A DNA stretch of 64,000 nt. Origin: Streptomyces formicae (GTDB lineage Bacteria; Actinomycetota; Actinomycetes; Streptomycetales; Streptomycetaceae). The stretch covers positions 434,001-498,000 of the forward strand of contig NZ_CP022685.1 in NCBI RefSeq assembly GCF_002556545.1, given 5' to 3'. The notes under the pieces are model-generated. The model ran no database searches. It saw only the letters and a program-made list of their open reading frames with translations, and was not told the origin of the DNA. Positions 17,308 through 26,792 of this stretch are shown here, one piece after another. Positions within the stretch are counted from its first letter, which is position 1; each line of letters begins with the position of its first letter. The position numbers and the translations under genes were made by a program.

Positions 17308-18219
17308 ATGTACGACCCCACGCGGCTCGCCGCACTCGTCGCGGTCTCCGAGGCCGGTTCGATCACCCGGGCCGCCGAGCGGCTCGGCTACACCGTGCCC
17401 GCCCTCTCGCAGCAACTGGCCAAGCTGGAGCGGGAGGCAGGGACGGCGCTGCTCGTACGCCATCACCGCGGGGCGCGGCTGACCGGCGCGGGCGAACTCC
17501 TGGCGGCCAGGGCCCGCCGGGTACTCGACGAGATGGAGCGCGCCCGGCACGAACTCGCGCAGCTCGCGGGCCTGTCGGGCGGCAGGCTCCGCGTCGGCAC
17601 CTTCACGACCGCGGGCATCCATCTGCTGCCGCCCGTCCTGACCGCGTTCCGCAGGGCCCACCCGGACGTGGAACTGACCGTCGCGGGGTACGAACCGCCG
17701 TTCGGTGTCGCGGCGGTGGCGGCGGGCGAGGTCGATCTGGCTCTCACCCACGCCTACGAGCCCGCCGACGCGGTGCCGCTGCCCGCCGCCGTCTCCGCCG
17801 AGCGGATCCTCGTGGAGGAACTGGTCCTGGTGACGCAGCCGGGGCACGCCCTTGCGAGCGGCACGGCACGGCTGCCGCTGGAGGCCCTCGCCGGGCAGCC
17901 GCTGATCAGCATGGCGCCGACGCATCCGCCCCGACAGGCCGTGGAGCGGGCGCTCGCACGGGCCGGTGCGACGCCCTCGGTGCTGGTCGAAACGCCGGGC
18001 TACGCCCTGGTCTGCGCGCTGGTCAGCGCCGGGCTCGGCATCGCCGTGGTGCCGGAGATGGTGGCGCGGACCGCCGCCACCCCGGTCGGCACGCGCCTGC
18101 TGGAACCGGGCGACCTGCGGCGCACCATCTCCGTCGTCCACCGCACCGACGAGTCGACCGCCGCCGCGGACTCGTTCCGGGCGCTGCTGCGCGGGGCCTA
18201 CGGCCGCTCAGTGGGCTGA
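17308..18219 (+). CDS. LysR-family transcriptional regulator
   Basis: 303 residues from ATG 17308, with AAGGAG 7 bp upstream. The winged helix-turn-helix (residues ~5-60, ITRAAERLGYTVPALSQQLAKLE) is followed by a substrate-binding domain (from GRLRVGTF). It faces the LysE exporter gene. The intergenic region has TTAAGCAGCCGTTTA-like T-n11-A sequence near 17214, compatible with a LysR site but not a strong dyad. It probably activates the exporter. Confidence 0.93.
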   Translation: MYDPTRLAALVAVSEAGSITRAAERLGYTVPALSQQLAKLEREAGTALLVRHHRGARLTGAGELLAARARRVLDEMERARHELAQLAGLSGGRLRVGTFTTAGIHLLPPVLTAFRRAHPDVELTVAGYEPPFGVAAVAAGEVDLALTHAYEPADAVPLPAAVSAERILVEELVLVTQPGHALASGTARLPLEALAGQPLISMAPTHPPRQAVERALARAGATPSVLVETPGYALVCALVSAGLGIAVVPEMVARTAATPVGTRLLEPGDLRRTISVVHRTDESTAAADSFRALLRGAYGRSVG

Positions 18220-18235
18220 GTCGGGGCGGGCGGGG

Positions 18236-18688
18236 TCAGCGGGCCGGGTCGCGGGGCCTGCCCTCGACCGGCGCCGTCCACGGCAGGGCGATCCAGACCG
18301 TCTTGCCGCCCTCCTCCGTGGGGCTGACGGACAGCCTGCCGCCGCACTCGGCGGCGAGCCAGCGGATGATCACCATGCCCCGGCCGTTGTCCTGCTGGAC
18401 GGCGGCGGGCAGCCGCTTGGGGTAGCGGGGGTGGCTGTCGGTGACGCCGATCCGCAACTGTTCGTCCCGGTCGAGTTCGAGGCCCACGGTGAAGGTCGGC
18501 GACTGGCCGAGGGTGTGCTGCACGGCGTTCGTCGCGAGCTCGGAGACGATCAGCCTGATCGTGTCCGCCACGTCGGCCTCCGCGGGGAGGCCCCACTCCA
18601 TGAGCACCCGCGAGACGTACTTGCGGGCCGCGGGGACCGAGGCGGGATCGCTCGGCAGGGTGACGGATGCTTCCTGGTGATCTGCCAT
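18236..18688 (-). CDS. HATPase (anti-sigma-like) ATP-binding regulator
   Basis: 150 residues. It has a GHKL/RsbW-like ATPase domain with the N-box IVSELATNAVQH (about residues 47-58), VTDSHPRYPKR, and the G-box NGRGMVIIRWLA. The last residues GGKTVWIALPW are typical of Streptomyces copies. Such proteins bind sigma factors or other regulators. It is divergent from an XRE/DUF5753 gene followed by DUF397, the three-gene set known from the whiJ/abaA-like loci and present in many copies per genome. Confidence 0.9.
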   Translation of the reverse strand: MADHQEASVTLPSDPASVPAARKYVSRVLMEWGLPAEADVADTIRLIVSELATNAVQHTLGQSPTFTVGLELDRDEQLRIGVTDSHPRYPKRLPAAVQQDNGRGMVIIRWLAAECGGRLSVSPTEEGGKTVWIALPWTAPVEGRPRDPAR

Positions 18689-18963
18689 GGCGACGCTGTC
18701 CCTTTCCCACCGGGACTGGTCTCGCCGACTCGTGGCGGATGACTCGAGGACAATCCCGGACTGGTGCTATCGCGCCAGCCTGCCACTCCTTGGCCGGTCA
18801 CGGGTGGCGATCCACCGAGATGTGCATATATCTGTCGCTCGAAGCGGTGAACTCTGCAACGACAGACCGTATTTGGGCGGGACACCGGCACTTCCTCTAC
18901 TGTCGCCTATTGCCCCCACCCAGCCGCCGCCTCACCGACGGCTCCGTCCGGAAGGAGACGGGC

Positions 18964-19827
18964 ATGCAGTACGGGCCCGCGGTGCGTCGCCGCCAACTCG
19001 GCGCGGAATTGCGCACCCTGCGCGGCCTGGCCGGACTCACCAGCAGCGAGGCCGCGGCCAAGGTCGGCTGGCACCAGTCGAAGGTCAGCCGGATCGAGAC
19101 GGGACGCAGCGGCGTGAAGGCCCCCGACGTGCGCCTGCTGCTCGAGGCGTACGACGTGAAGGACCCCCATCTCATCGAACGCCTGGCCGCGTTGGGCGGG
19201 TCCGACGAAGCGGGCGCGGGGCGTCACCACTGGTGGAAGGCCTACCGCGACCTGCTGCCCGCGACCTATCGCGACTTCATCAGCCTGGAATCGCAGGCGA
19301 GTTGGCTGCGCACCCTGGAAACCAGCGTCGTGCCCGGCCTGTTGCAGACCGCGGACTACGCCCGCGCGGTGACCAGGGCCGCGCTCGGCGGGCTGCCCGA
19401 GGAGCAGGTCAACGCCCTGGTGGAGGTGCGGCTCGCCCGCCAGGACGTACTGCGCGCGGATCCGCCGCTGCGGCTGAGCGTGGTGCTCGACGAGGCGGTG
19501 CTGCGCCGCCCGGTGGGCGGGGAACGGGTCTTCGCGGGGCAGCTCGCGCGGTTACGGGAGTCGGCACACCTGCCCCATGTGCGGCTTCAGGTACTGCCGT
19601 TCGCCGCCGGAGAGCACGTTGGCCTGATCGGGCCTTTCGTTATTTTCTCATTTCCGAACATTGCTGATCTGGATCTGGTTGTTCTCGACCATTTGACGAG
19701 TAGCCTCTACCTCGAACGGAAAGAAGACCTCCAGGCATACACGGAGGCCTTCAACTCCCTTCAGGAACAGGCGCTATCACCAGAGGACTCAACGGATTTC
19801 ATCGCCGGGCTAGGCGGTGGCGCATAA
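18964..19827 (+). CDS. XRE-family regulator with DUF5753 (whiJ/Scr1-like), TTA-containing
   Basis: 287 residues from ATG 18964, with GGAAGGAG upstream; the open frame to 18667 overlaps the divergent gene and is rejected. An N-terminal helix-turn-helix (residues ~9-65, AAKVGWHQSKVSRIETG) is followed by the DUF5753 domain (from RHHWWKAYRDLLPATYRDFISLE, in part). Codon 197 is TTA (19552-19554), so translation should depend on the bldA tRNA. The segment 19627-19760 is visibly less GC-rich than the rest. It forms a set with the DUF397 gene and the HATPase gene. Developmental regulation is inferred from the family. Confidence 0.92.
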   Translation: MQYGPAVRRRQLGAELRTLRGLAGLTSSEAAAKVGWHQSKVSRIETGRSGVKAPDVRLLLEAYDVKDPHLIERLAALGGSDEAGAGRHHWWKAYRDLLPATYRDFISLESQASWLRTLETSVVPGLLQTADYARAVTRAALGGLPEEQVNALVEVRLARQDVLRADPPLRLSVVLDEAVLRRPVGGERVFAGQLARLRESAHLPHVRLQVLPFAAGEHVGLIGPFVIFSFPNIADLDLVVLDHLTSSLYLERKEDLQAYTEAFNSLQEQALSPEDSTDFIAGLGGGA

Positions 19828-19836
19828 GGAGGCACC

Positions 19837-20061
19837 ATGACCGAACTGCCTCGACACCTACCTTCCAGCACCACACTGCACGGTGCGCGGTGGCAGCGCA
19901 GCAGCCGCAGTAATGGAATGAACAACTGTGTCGAGACGGCCACGCTCGACTCGGGTCCGCTGACCGGCCTGCGTGCCGTGCGTGACTCGAAGGACACGGC
20001 AGGGCCCGCCCTGCTCTTCTCCCCCGGCCCCTGGGAGACATTCGTAGACAGCCTCCGGTGA
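19837..20061 (+). CDS. DUF397 small protein
   Basis: 74 residues, starting 9 bp after the XRE stop, with AAGGAGGCACC as ribosome site. The DUF397 pattern is complete: WQRSSRSNGMNNCVETA, VRDSKDTAGPALLFSPGPW. These proteins are encoded beside XRE/DUF5753 regulators and act with them in Streptomyces development; at least some bind the regulator directly. It is cotranscribed with the TTA-containing XRE gene. It converges with bioF, 35 bp between stops. Confidence 0.93.
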   Translation: MTELPRHLPSSTTLHGARWQRSSRSNGMNNCVETATLDSGPLTGLRAVRDSKDTAGPALLFSPGPWETFVDSLR

Positions 20062-20096
20062 GCAGACCCCGGCCCAGGCCGGGCCGGGACCGGTTC

Positions 20097-21269
20097 TTAC
20101 CCGGGTGCGTTGCGGCTGATCACTCGTACGGCATCGGCGATCTGTTCGTCGGTGAGATCCGCACGGGCGGTCAGCCGCAGTCGCGAGATGCCGTCCGGCA
20201 CGGACGGCGGCCTGAAGCACCCCACCGCGAGACCCTCGGCCCGGCAGTCGGCCGCCCAGCGCACGGCCCCGTCCGGTGAAGGCGCCCGTACGGAGACGAC
20301 GGCGGCCTCGGGACGCACCGCCGCGAGACCCTCCGCCGTGAGCAGCCGATACAGCTCGGCGGCGACCTCCCGCGCCCGCTCCGCACGCTCCGGCTCGGCG
20401 CGCAGCAGACGCAGGGCGGCGAGCGCGGCACCGGCCGAAGCGGGCGCGAGCCCGGTGTCGAAGATGAAGGTGCGGGCCGCGTTCACCAGGTGCTCGATGA
20501 CCTTGGCGGGACCGAGCACGGCGCCGCCCTGACTGCCGAAGGACTTCGAGAGCGTGAGCGTGACCACGGTGTCGGGCGCGCCCGCGAGCCCCGCCGCGTG
20601 CGGCGCGCCCCGGCCGCCGGACCCCAGCACACCGAGCCCGTGGGCGTCGTCGATGACGAGCCCCGCGCCGAACTCCCGGCACGCGGTGGCCAGTTCGTCG
20701 AGCGGCGCGGCGTCGCCGTCCACCGAGAACACCGAGTCGGTGACCATCAGGGCGGGGCCGCCGTGGGCCTCCAGGGTCTTGCGCACCGCGGCGGGGTCGG
20801 CGTGCGGCACCACCTGTGTCGCGGCGCGGGCGAGGCGGCAGCCGTCGATCAGGGAGGCGTGGTTGCTCGCGTCGGAGACGATCAGGGAGCCGTGCGGGGC
20901 GAGCGCGGTGAGGGCCGCGAGGTTCGCGGTGTACCCGGAGGAGAACACGAGCGCCGCCTCGAAGCCGCAGAACTCCGCGAGTTCCCGCTCCAGTTCGGCG
21001 TGCAGCTCCGTCGTGCCCGTCACCAGGCGCGAGCCGGTCGCGCCGCCGCCCCAGCGCCGGGCCGCCCCGGCCGCGCCCTCGGCGATCGCGGGATGCCGGG
21101 TCAGGCCCAGGTAGTCGTTGCTCGCCAGGTCGAGGAGGCCGCCCGGGTCGGCCGCGCGGGGCCGCAGGGTGCGGACGAGACCGGCCGCCGACCGTAGCCC
21201 GGCCTGCTCGTCGAGCCAGTCGAACGGCGTGCTCGCCGGTTCCGCCACACGGGGCCTGTTTGTAGACAT
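20097..21269 (-). CDS. bioF: 8-amino-7-oxononanoate synthase
   Basis: 390 residues from ATG 21269 ([12 protein letters not shown]); an earlier in-frame ATG at 21320 would run across the promoter dyad. It is a PLP alpha-oxoamine synthase that joins pimeloyl thioester and L-alanine. The PLP lysine lies in [12 protein letters not shown], with [10 protein letters not shown] and [14 protein letters not shown] also seen. It is the first committed step of biotin ring assembly. It is divergent from bioBAD with a 120-bp shared control region. Confidence 0.95.
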   Translation of the reverse strand: MSTNRPRVAEPASTPFDWLDEQAGLRSAAGLVRTLRPRAADPGGLLDLASNDYLGLTRHPAIAEGAAGAARRWGGGATGSRLVTGTTELHAELERELAEFCGFEAALVFSSGYTANLAALTALAPHGSLIVSDASNHASLIDGCRLARAATQVVPHADPAAVRKTLEAHGGPALMVTDSVFSVDGDAAPLDELATACREFGAGLVIDDAHGLGVLGSGGRGAPHAAGLAGAPDTVVTLTLSKSFGSQGGAVLGPAKVIEHLVNAARTFIFDTGLAPASAGAALAALRLLRAEPERAERAREVAAELYRLLTAEGLAAVRPEAAVVSVRAPSPDGAVRWAADCRAEGLAVGCFRPPSVPDGISRLRLTARADLTDEQIADAVRVISRNAPG

Positions 21270-21303
21270 TGCACAGACCCTAGCCGCCCGGCCACCTGGC
21301 CAG

Positions 21304-21323
21304 GGTGTGGCAATACCCACACC
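21304..21323. promoter_or_regulatory. Dyad between bioF and bioB, candidate biotin operator
   Basis: GGTGTGG (21304-21310) and CCACACC (21317-21323) are perfect 7-bp arms with the 6-bp spacer CAATAC. It lies in the 120-bp divergent promoter region, 35 bp from the bioF ATG and 67 bp from the bioB ATG. One binding event could control both transcripts. The regulator is not encoded nearby; no bioQ or birA gene is in the window. Confidence 0.6.
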
Positions 21324-21389
21324 TCAAACCGTTTCTGTTGTACGAACTCTCCTTGGCCAGGGGGGTCGCCGTACGTAAGGATCAGCGCC

Positions 21390-22628
21390 ATGGATCTGCT
21401 GAACACGCTGGTGGACAAGGGGCTTCGGCGCGAACTGCCGACCCGCGAAGAGGCGCTGGCCGTACTGGCCACCTCCGACGACGACCTCCTGGACGTAGTG
21501 GCCGCCGCAGGGAAGGTGCGGCGGCACTGGTTCGGGCGACGGGTGAAACTCAACTATCTGGTCAATCTCAAGTCGGGCCTGTGCCCCGAGGACTGCTCGT
21601 ACTGTTCGCAGCGGCTCGGCTCCAAGGCCGAGATCCTCAAGTACACCTGGCTCAAGCCCGACGAGGCGTCCCAGGCCGCGGCCGCCGGGGTCGCGGGCGG
21701 CGCCAAGCGCGTCTGCCTGGTGGCGAGCGGCCGGGGGCCGACGGACCGGGACGTCGACCGTGTCGCGCAGACCATCGCCGCGGTCAAGGAGCAGAACGAG
21801 GGCGTCGAGGTGTGCGCCTGCCTCGGCCTGCTCTCGGACGGCCAGGCGGAGCGCCTGCGGGGCGCGGGCGCCGACGCGTACAACCACAACCTCAACACGT
21901 CCGAGGCGACGTACGGCGACATCACCAAGACGCATACGTACGCCGACCGCGTCGACACCGTCCAGAAGGCGCACGCGGCGGGCCTCTCCGCCTGCTCGGG
22001 GCTGATCGCGGGCATGGGCGAGAGCGACCACGACCTGGTCGACGTGGTGTACGCGCTGCGCGAACTCGACGCGGACTCCGTGCCGGTGAACTTCCTGATC
22101 CCCTTCGAGGGCACGCCGCTCGCCAAGGAGTGGAACCTCACGCCGCAGCGCTGCCTGCGCATCCTGGCCATGACCCGCTTCGTCTGCCCGGACATCGAGG
22201 TGCGCATCGCGGGCGGCCGCGAGGTCCATCTGCGCTCGATGCAGCCGCTCGCCCTGAACCTCGCCAACTCCATCTTCCTGGGCGACTACCTGACCAGTGA
22301 GGGCCAGGCGGGCCAGGCGGACCTGGACATGATCGCGGACGCCGGTTTCGAGGTCGAGGGCACCGACCAGGTGACGCTGCCGAAGCACCGGGTCGACGCG
22401 GCGGCCGCCGCCGCGGGCTGCGGTTCGCACGGCGCGACGGGCGGCTGTGGTGCGCACGAAGGCGGCGGGTGCGGTCCGTGCGGGGGCTCCGAGGCTCCGG
22501 CCGCGTCCTCGGACGAGGCCACGGCCGGACCCGTGACCGAGCCCGCGGCCGAGGCCAACGAGGCGCGCACGGATCTGGTGGCGGTGCGTCGCCGGGGCGC
22601 GGGAACGGACCTGGCACCCAATGCGTGA
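21390..22628 (+). CDS. bioB: Biotin synthase with Cys/Gly-rich C-terminal tail
   Basis: 412 residues. This radical SAM enzyme inserts sulfur into dethiobiotin. The cluster motif is CPEDCSYC (about residue 66), followed by [27 protein letters not shown] and [11 protein letters not shown]. The core ends near residue 335. A ~75-residue tail follows, with six cysteines in about 30 residues ([19 protein letters not shown] and CG). Such a tail is absent from E. coli BioB and may bind metal or supply sulfur. The gene overlaps bioA by 8 bp. Confidence 0.95.
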   Translation: MDLLNTLVDKGLRRELPTREEALAVLATSDDDLLDVVAAAGKVRRHWFGRRVKLNYLVNLKSGLCPEDCSYCSQRLGSKAEILKYTWLKPDEASQAAAAGVAGGAKRVCLVASGRGPTDRDVDRVAQTIAAVKEQNEGVEVCACLGLLSDGQAERLRGAGADAYNHNLNTSEATYGDITKTHTYADRVDTVQKAHAAGLSACSGLIAGMGESDHDLVDVVYALRELDADSVPVNFLIPFEGTPLAKEWNLTPQRCLRILAMTRFVCPDIEVRIAGGREVHLRSMQPLALNLANSIFLGDYLTSEGQAGQADLDMIADAGFEVEGTDQVTLPKHRVDAAAAAAGCGSHGATGGCGAHEGGGCGPCGGSEAPAASSDEATAGPVTEPAAEANEARTDLVAVRRRGAGTDLAPNA

Positions 22629-23910
22629 CCTCTCCACCGCGGACCTGATCGCGCTCGACCGGCAGCACGTCTGGCACCCCTACGGGCCGATGCCGGGCAC
22701 CCGGGAACCCCTGGTCGTCGAGTCCGCGAGCGGTGTCCGGATGCGTCTCGCGGACGGCGGGACCGAGCTCATCGACGGCATGTCGTCCTGGTGGTCGGCG
22801 ATCCACGGCTACAACCACCCCGTCCTCAACGACGCGGTGCGCGGCCAACTCGACCGCATGAGCCACGTGATGTTCGGCGGGCTCACGCACGAGCCCGCCG
22901 TCGCGCTCGCCAAGCGCCTCGTCGACATCACGCCCGAGGGCCTGGAGCACGTCTTCCTCTCCGACTCGGGTTCGGTGGCGGTCGAGGTCGCGGTGAAGAT
23001 GTGCCTCCAGCACTGGCGTTCCCTTGGCCGCCCCGAGAAGCGGCGCATGCTGACCTGGCGCGGCGGCTACCACGGCGACACCTGGCAGCCGATGGCCGTG
23101 TGCGACCCCGAGGGGGGCATGCACGAGCTGTGGCAGGGCGTGCTTCCGCAGCAGGTGTTCGCGGACGCGCCCCCGGCCGGTTTCGACGCGTTCGACGCGT
23201 CGTACGCCGATCACCTCCACGAGCTGATCGGGGCGCACGCCGGCGAACTCGCCGCCGTGATCGTCGAGCCGGTGGTGCAGGGCGCGGGCGGCATGCGGTT
23301 CCACTCCCCCGGCTACCTCCGCGCGCTTCGCGAGGCGTGCGACGCCCATGACGTCCTGCTGGTGTTCGACGAGATCGCGACGGGGTTCGGTCGTACGGGT
23401 GAGCTGTTCGCGGCCGACCACGCCGCTGTCGCACCCGATGTGATGTGTGTCGGCAAGGCGCTGACCGGCGGATATCTATCGATGGCGGCGACCCTGTGCA
23501 CACCGCGCGTCGCCGACGGCATCTCCCGGGGCGAGGTTCCGGTCCTCGCGCACGGGCCGACGTTCATGGGCAATCCGCTGGCCGCCGCGGTGGCCGGTGC
23601 CTCGATCGACCTGCTGCTCGGGCAGGACTGGCGCACCGAGGTCAAACGCATCGAGTCGGGCCTGCGCGAGGGGCTTGCCGAGGCGGCCGCCCTGCCCGGC
23701 GTCAAGGAGGTCCGCGTCCTCGGGGCGATCGGCGTCGTCCAGCTCGATCACCCGGTGGACATGGCGGCGGCCACGGACGCGGCGGTACGCGCGGGCGTGT
23801 GGGTGCGGCCGTTCCGCGACCTGATCTACACGATGCCGCCGTTCGTCACGGGCGACGACGACGTGGCACGGATCGCGCGCGCGGTGTGCGCGGCGGCGAA
23901 GGAGGGCTGA
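22621..23910 (+). CDS. bioA: Adenosylmethionine-8-amino-7-oxononanoate aminotransferase
   Basis: 429 residues, close to the family length. This class III PLP aminotransferase uses S-adenosylmethionine as amino donor to make 7,8-diaminononanoate. Seen are the N-terminal HVWHPYGPM and [15 protein letters not shown], the substrate-pocket [11 protein letters not shown], the cofactor Asp in [16 protein letters not shown], and the PLP lysine in [10 protein letters not shown]. Its start lies within the end of bioB (8-bp overlap) and its stop is 1 bp before bioD, so bioBAD is one coupled operon. Confidence 0.97.
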   Translation: MRDLSTADLIALDRQHVWHPYGPMPGTREPLVVESASGVRMRLADGGTELIDGMSSWWSAIHGYNHPVLNDAVRGQLDRMSHVMFGGLTHEPAVALAKRLVDITPEGLEHVFLSDSGSVAVEVAVKMCLQHWRSLGRPEKRRMLTWRGGYHGDTWQPMAVCDPEGGMHELWQGVLPQQVFADAPPAGFDAFDASYADHLHELIGAHAGELAAVIVEPVVQGAGGMRFHSPGYLRALREACDAHDVLLVFDEIATGFGRTGELFAADHAAVAPDVMCVGKALTGGYLSMAATLCTPRVADGISRGEVPVLAHGPTFMGNPLAAAVAGASIDLLLGQDWRTEVKRIESGLREGLAEAAALPGVKEVRVLGAIGVVQLDHPVDMAAATDAAVRAGVWVRPFRDLIYTMPPFVTGDDDVARIARAVCAAAKEG

Positions 23911-23911
23911 C

Positions 23912-24646
23912 ATGACGGTCATCGTGGTGTCCGGTACGGGCACGGAGATCGGCAAGACGGTGACGACGGCCGCGGTGGCCGCGGTCGCCGTCGCGGCCGG
24001 GCGCAGCGTCGCGGTGCTCAAACCGGCGCAGACCGGGGTCGGCCCCGACGATCCCGGCGACGCGCGGGAGGTGACGCGGCTCGCGGGCGAGGGCATCACC
24101 ACCCTCGAACTCGCCCGCTATCCCGAGCCGTTGGCGCCGGACGTCGCGGCACGGCGGGCCGGTCTCGCCCAGGTCCGGCCCCAGCAGGTGGCCGACGCGG
24201 CGGCGAAGCTGGCGACCGAGCACGACCTCGTCCTCGTCGAGGGCGCGGGCGGACTGCTCGTACGCCTCGACGACGAGGGCGGCACCCTCGCGGACGCCGC
24301 GCGGCTCCTGGGCGCGCCGGTCCTGATGGTGGTGACGGCGGGCCTCGGCACGCTCAACGCGACAACGCTGACAGCCGAGGCGCTGCGGGCGCGCGGCGTG
24401 CGCCAGCTCGGACCGCTGATCGGCAGCTGGCCGGCCGCCCCCGACCTGGCGTCCCGCTGCAACCTCGCCGACCTGCCGAAGGACGCGGGCACACCGCTCC
24501 TCGGCGCGGTCCCGGAGGGCGCCGGGTCGCTCGAAGGGCCCGCCTTCCGTGCGGCAGCGGGGAGTTGGCTCGCTCCGGAGCTGGGCGGCACGTGGGACGC
24601 AGCAGCGTTCACCGAGCGGGAGGCGCCGGGGGCGCGGGCGGTCTGA
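23912..24646 (+). CDS. bioD: Dethiobiotin synthetase
   Basis: 244 residues. It closes the ureido ring with ATP and carbon dioxide. The P-loop is SGTGTEIGKTVTT at residues ~6-18; the catalytic lysine is in VLKPAQTG, and VEGAGGLLVRL is the conserved third motif. The start is 1 bp after the bioA stop. The last gene of bioBAD; no clear terminator hairpin was found in the following 167 bp, though a CTCCTTC-CAGGG element occurs twice there (24692 and 24721). Confidence 0.96.
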   Translation: MTVIVVSGTGTEIGKTVTTAAVAAVAVAAGRSVAVLKPAQTGVGPDDPGDAREVTRLAGEGITTLELARYPEPLAPDVAARRAGLAQVRPQQVADAAAKLATEHDLVLVEGAGGLLVRLDDEGGTLADAARLLGAPVLMVVTAGLGTLNATTLTAEALRARGVRQLGPLIGSWPAAPDLASRCNLADLPKDAGTPLLGAVPEGAGSLEGPAFRAAAGSWLAPELGGTWDAAAFTEREAPGARAV

Positions 24647-24813
24647 GGACGGGGAGCCGCGGCGGTCGCGTCCCCTTTCCTGTTTCATGGAGACTCCTTC
24701 GCAGGGTTCCCTCAGCGGGACTCCTTCACAGGGGCTCCCCGCCTCGGGCGGGAGAGGAATGCCCGCCCTCGGGGCACCATGGCGGTATCCGCTCGCTCCG
24801 TCGAGGAGGGTTC

Positions 24814-25485
24814 ATGTCGCCGCGCTCCCCCAGGCCCGTGTCACGGGACATCGTGCACCACCCCGTCTTCGCCCGTTTCTACGCCCGGCAGAGCGTGGCG
24901 GCCGAGCCCGTGATCGGCGCCCACCGCAAGGCGCTGCTCGCCGGGCTGTCCGGGCGGGTGATCGAGATCGGCGCGGGCAACGGGCTCAACTTCGCGTACT
25001 ACCCGGGCGCGGTCTCCGAGGTCGTGGCGATCGAGCCGGAACGCCTGCTGCGGCGGCTGGCGGTCGCCGCCGCACTGCGTGCCGACGTGCCGGTCGACGT
25101 CGTGCCGGGCGCGGCGGAGGCACTGCCCGTCAAGAGCGAGGCGTTCGACGCCGCCGTCGTCTCGCTCGTCCTGTGCAGCGTGCGCGACGTGCCGAGGGCG
25201 CTGGGCGAGATCCGCCGGGTGCTGCGGCCGGGCGGCGAGCTCCGCTTCTTCGAGCACGGCAAGGCGCCGGGCACGCTGATGTCGGCGGCCCAGCGCGTCC
25301 TCGACCGCACGGTGTGGCCGCCCCTGTTCGGCGGCTGCCACGTCGGGCGCGACCCCCTGGCGGCGCTGCGCGCAGCGGGTTTCGAACTCGGCGCGCACCG
25401 GCGGTTCCTGGTGCCGGCGAGAGGCCCGCGCCTGCCCACGTCGTACTGCGTGCTCGGCACGGCACGCCGCCCGGACGCCGCCTGA
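24814..25485 (+). CDS. Class I SAM methyltransferase (METTL7/UbiE-like)
   Basis: 223 residues from ATG 24814, with GAGGAGGG just upstream. Motif I is VIEIGAGNGLNFAYYP (about residues 49-64), then AIEPER, ALPVKSEAFDAAVVSLVLCSV, and the post-motif EIRRVLRPGGELRFFEHG. It belongs to the methyltransferase 11 family, soluble, substrate unknown. It follows the biotin operon on the same strand but after 167 bp, with its own ribosome site, so a link to biotin is not implied. Confidence 0.88.
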   Translation: MSPRSPRPVSRDIVHHPVFARFYARQSVAAEPVIGAHRKALLAGLSGRVIEIGAGNGLNFAYYPGAVSEVVAIEPERLLRRLAVAAALRADVPVDVVPGAAEALPVKSEAFDAAVVSLVLCSVRDVPRALGEIRRVLRPGGELRFFEHGKAPGTLMSAAQRVLDRTVWPPLFGGCHVGRDPLAALRAAGFELGAHRRFLVPARGPRLPTSYCVLGTARRPDAA

Positions 25486-25523
25486 CGCCCGGGACGCGCG
25501 CCCTGTCCCGGCGGATCCGGGTC

Positions 25524-25886
25524 TCAGAGGGCCTGGCAGAGATTGACCACGTTGCCGTCCGGGTCCTTGATGTGCGCGACGCGCTGGCCCCAGGGCATGT
25601 CGTTGGGCTCCCCGGACACCGTGCCGCCCAGGGGTTCGACGCGCTTGAGCAGGTCGTCCACGCCCTCGACCATCGCGCTCAGGAGGACTCGGCCGGGTGC
25701 GCCGGTCTCGGCGTCGGCGTTCGCGACGACGCCGAGCTCCGCGCCGTCGAGCGTCAGCTGCACGAAGAAGACTTCGCCGTCCTCGGGAAAGCGCTCGGCC
25801 TCATCGGCGCCGAGGAGTTCGCGGTAGAAGGTCACGAGGCGGTCGACGTCGGGCGTCGCGATGATGGGCTGGATGGCGGTGGGCAT
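25524..25886 (-). CDS. VOC (glyoxalase/bleomycin-resistance-like) protein
   Basis: 120 residues from ATG 25886 (GGAGGAGAAGC upstream). One VOC domain of two beta-alpha-beta-beta-beta units: TPDVDRLVTFYRELLGAD near the N-terminus and VAHIKDPDGNVVNLCQ at the end. The ending D-DGN is typical. These small metal-dependent proteins bind or transform small molecules. The specific role is unknown. It converges with the methyltransferase gene. Confidence 0.87.
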   Translation of the reverse strand: MPTAIQPIIATPDVDRLVTFYRELLGADEAERFPEDGEVFFVQLTLDGAELGVVANADAETGAPGRVLLSAMVEGVDDLLKRVEPLGGTVSGEPNDMPWGQRVAHIKDPDGNVVNLCQAL

Positions 25887-25982
25887 GCTTCTCCTCCGAC
25901 GGACGGGTGCCGCAGGCGCGCGGCCGGTCATCCGTACTGACCCCCGCGGCGGCGACAACTCATCGGTGGGCCGCTCGGCGGC

Positions 25983-26354
25983 TCACAGGCTCCACAGCCG
26001 CAGCTGGTCCGCGATGGCGTGCACGCTCGCGCCGTCCTCCTTGACCAGGCGGGCGAGATCGCGCACCTGCTCGGGCGAGGTGACGACCTTGAGGCCGCTG
26101 GAGACGAGGTAGGCGTACGCGACGGAGGAGGCGAAGAGCGCGTTGGAGCGTTCGAGCGCGGGGATGTGGAGCAGCACTTGTAGGAGCGCCGCGGCGCGGT
26201 CGTGCGGGGTCTCGTAGACGGGCATGCCGAATATCTCGGCCTCGTGCCTGCTGATGGCGGCGACGAGGGCTCCCCAGTCGGTGACCTGGGGGTCTCCGGG
26301 CGTCTTGTGTTCGGCGATCATGAGCAGCCAGGCAAGATCGATTCTGAGGTTCAA
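25983..26354 (-). CDS. Fic/Doc-like toxin component, degenerate motif
   Basis: 123 residues, 3 bp after the RHH antitoxin gene on the same strand. The segment VLLHIPALERSNALFASSVAYAYL sits where Doc proteins have HPF-DGNKRTA-----FL: the histidine, an acidic residue and an Arg are kept, but the G-N-K/G core is not. The rest is helical, as in Doc, and ends in VHAIADQLRLW. I recall this family being annotated as a Fic-family toxin component in Streptomyces. It may be catalytically altered. Function as a toxin is inferred from pairing. Confidence 0.7.
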   Translation of the reverse strand: MNLRIDLAWLLMIAEHKTPGDPQVTDWGALVAAISRHEAEIFGMPVYETPHDRAAALLQVLLHIPALERSNALFASSVAYAYLVSSGLKVVTSPEQVRDLARLVKEDGASVHAIADQLRLWSL

Positions 26355-26357
26355 CGT

Positions 26358-26627
26358 TCAGCGACGGCCTTCACGCACCGGGCGGCTGCCCTCACCGAGG
26401 GGGCGGCTGCCCTCGCGCTCCGCGCCGAACTCCTCGGCGAAGACGGATTCGTACTGCTTCATGAAGTCGGCAGCGGCCTCGACGAAGGTGTGTCCCAGTT
26501 CGCCCGCGTCCTGTTTGACCAGTTCCTCGATGTAGCGGTTCACGCTCATGCCTCGGGCCAGGGCGCGCTCCCGCGCGGCCCGGGCGGTGTCCTCGTCCAC
26601 CCGCACGTTCAGCTGAGTCTTCGCCAT
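26358..26627 (-). CDS. Ribbon-helix-helix antitoxin
   Basis: 89 residues. The N-terminal RHH fold is clear (TQLNVRVDEDTARAARERAL and GMSVNRYIEELV, residues ~4-37). The middle is helical and acidic and should bind the toxin. The C-terminus carries a small repeat (EGSRPLGEGSRPVREGRR), coded by two nearly identical 18-bp units at about 26369-26415. It precedes the Fic/Doc-like gene by 3 bp. As for other RHH antitoxins, it likely represses its own operon. Confidence 0.85.
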   Translation of the reverse strand: MAKTQLNVRVDEDTARAARERALARGMSVNRYIEELVKQDAGELGHTFVEAAADFMKQYESVFAEEFGAEREGSRPLGEGSRPVREGRR

Positions 26628-26792
26628 GCCATCAAGCTAGCGCCGGAACGCTAGCACCGGCAAGAGCGCCAGAACCTTGCCCCTTACATAGGTTTCGGGC
26701 CACGACCTCGGAGGGATACCGGACACCCTGCGCACCCCACTACTCTCGGCGGGATTACGGGAGTCGGGACGGCCACAACCCAGGAGGCGGCC

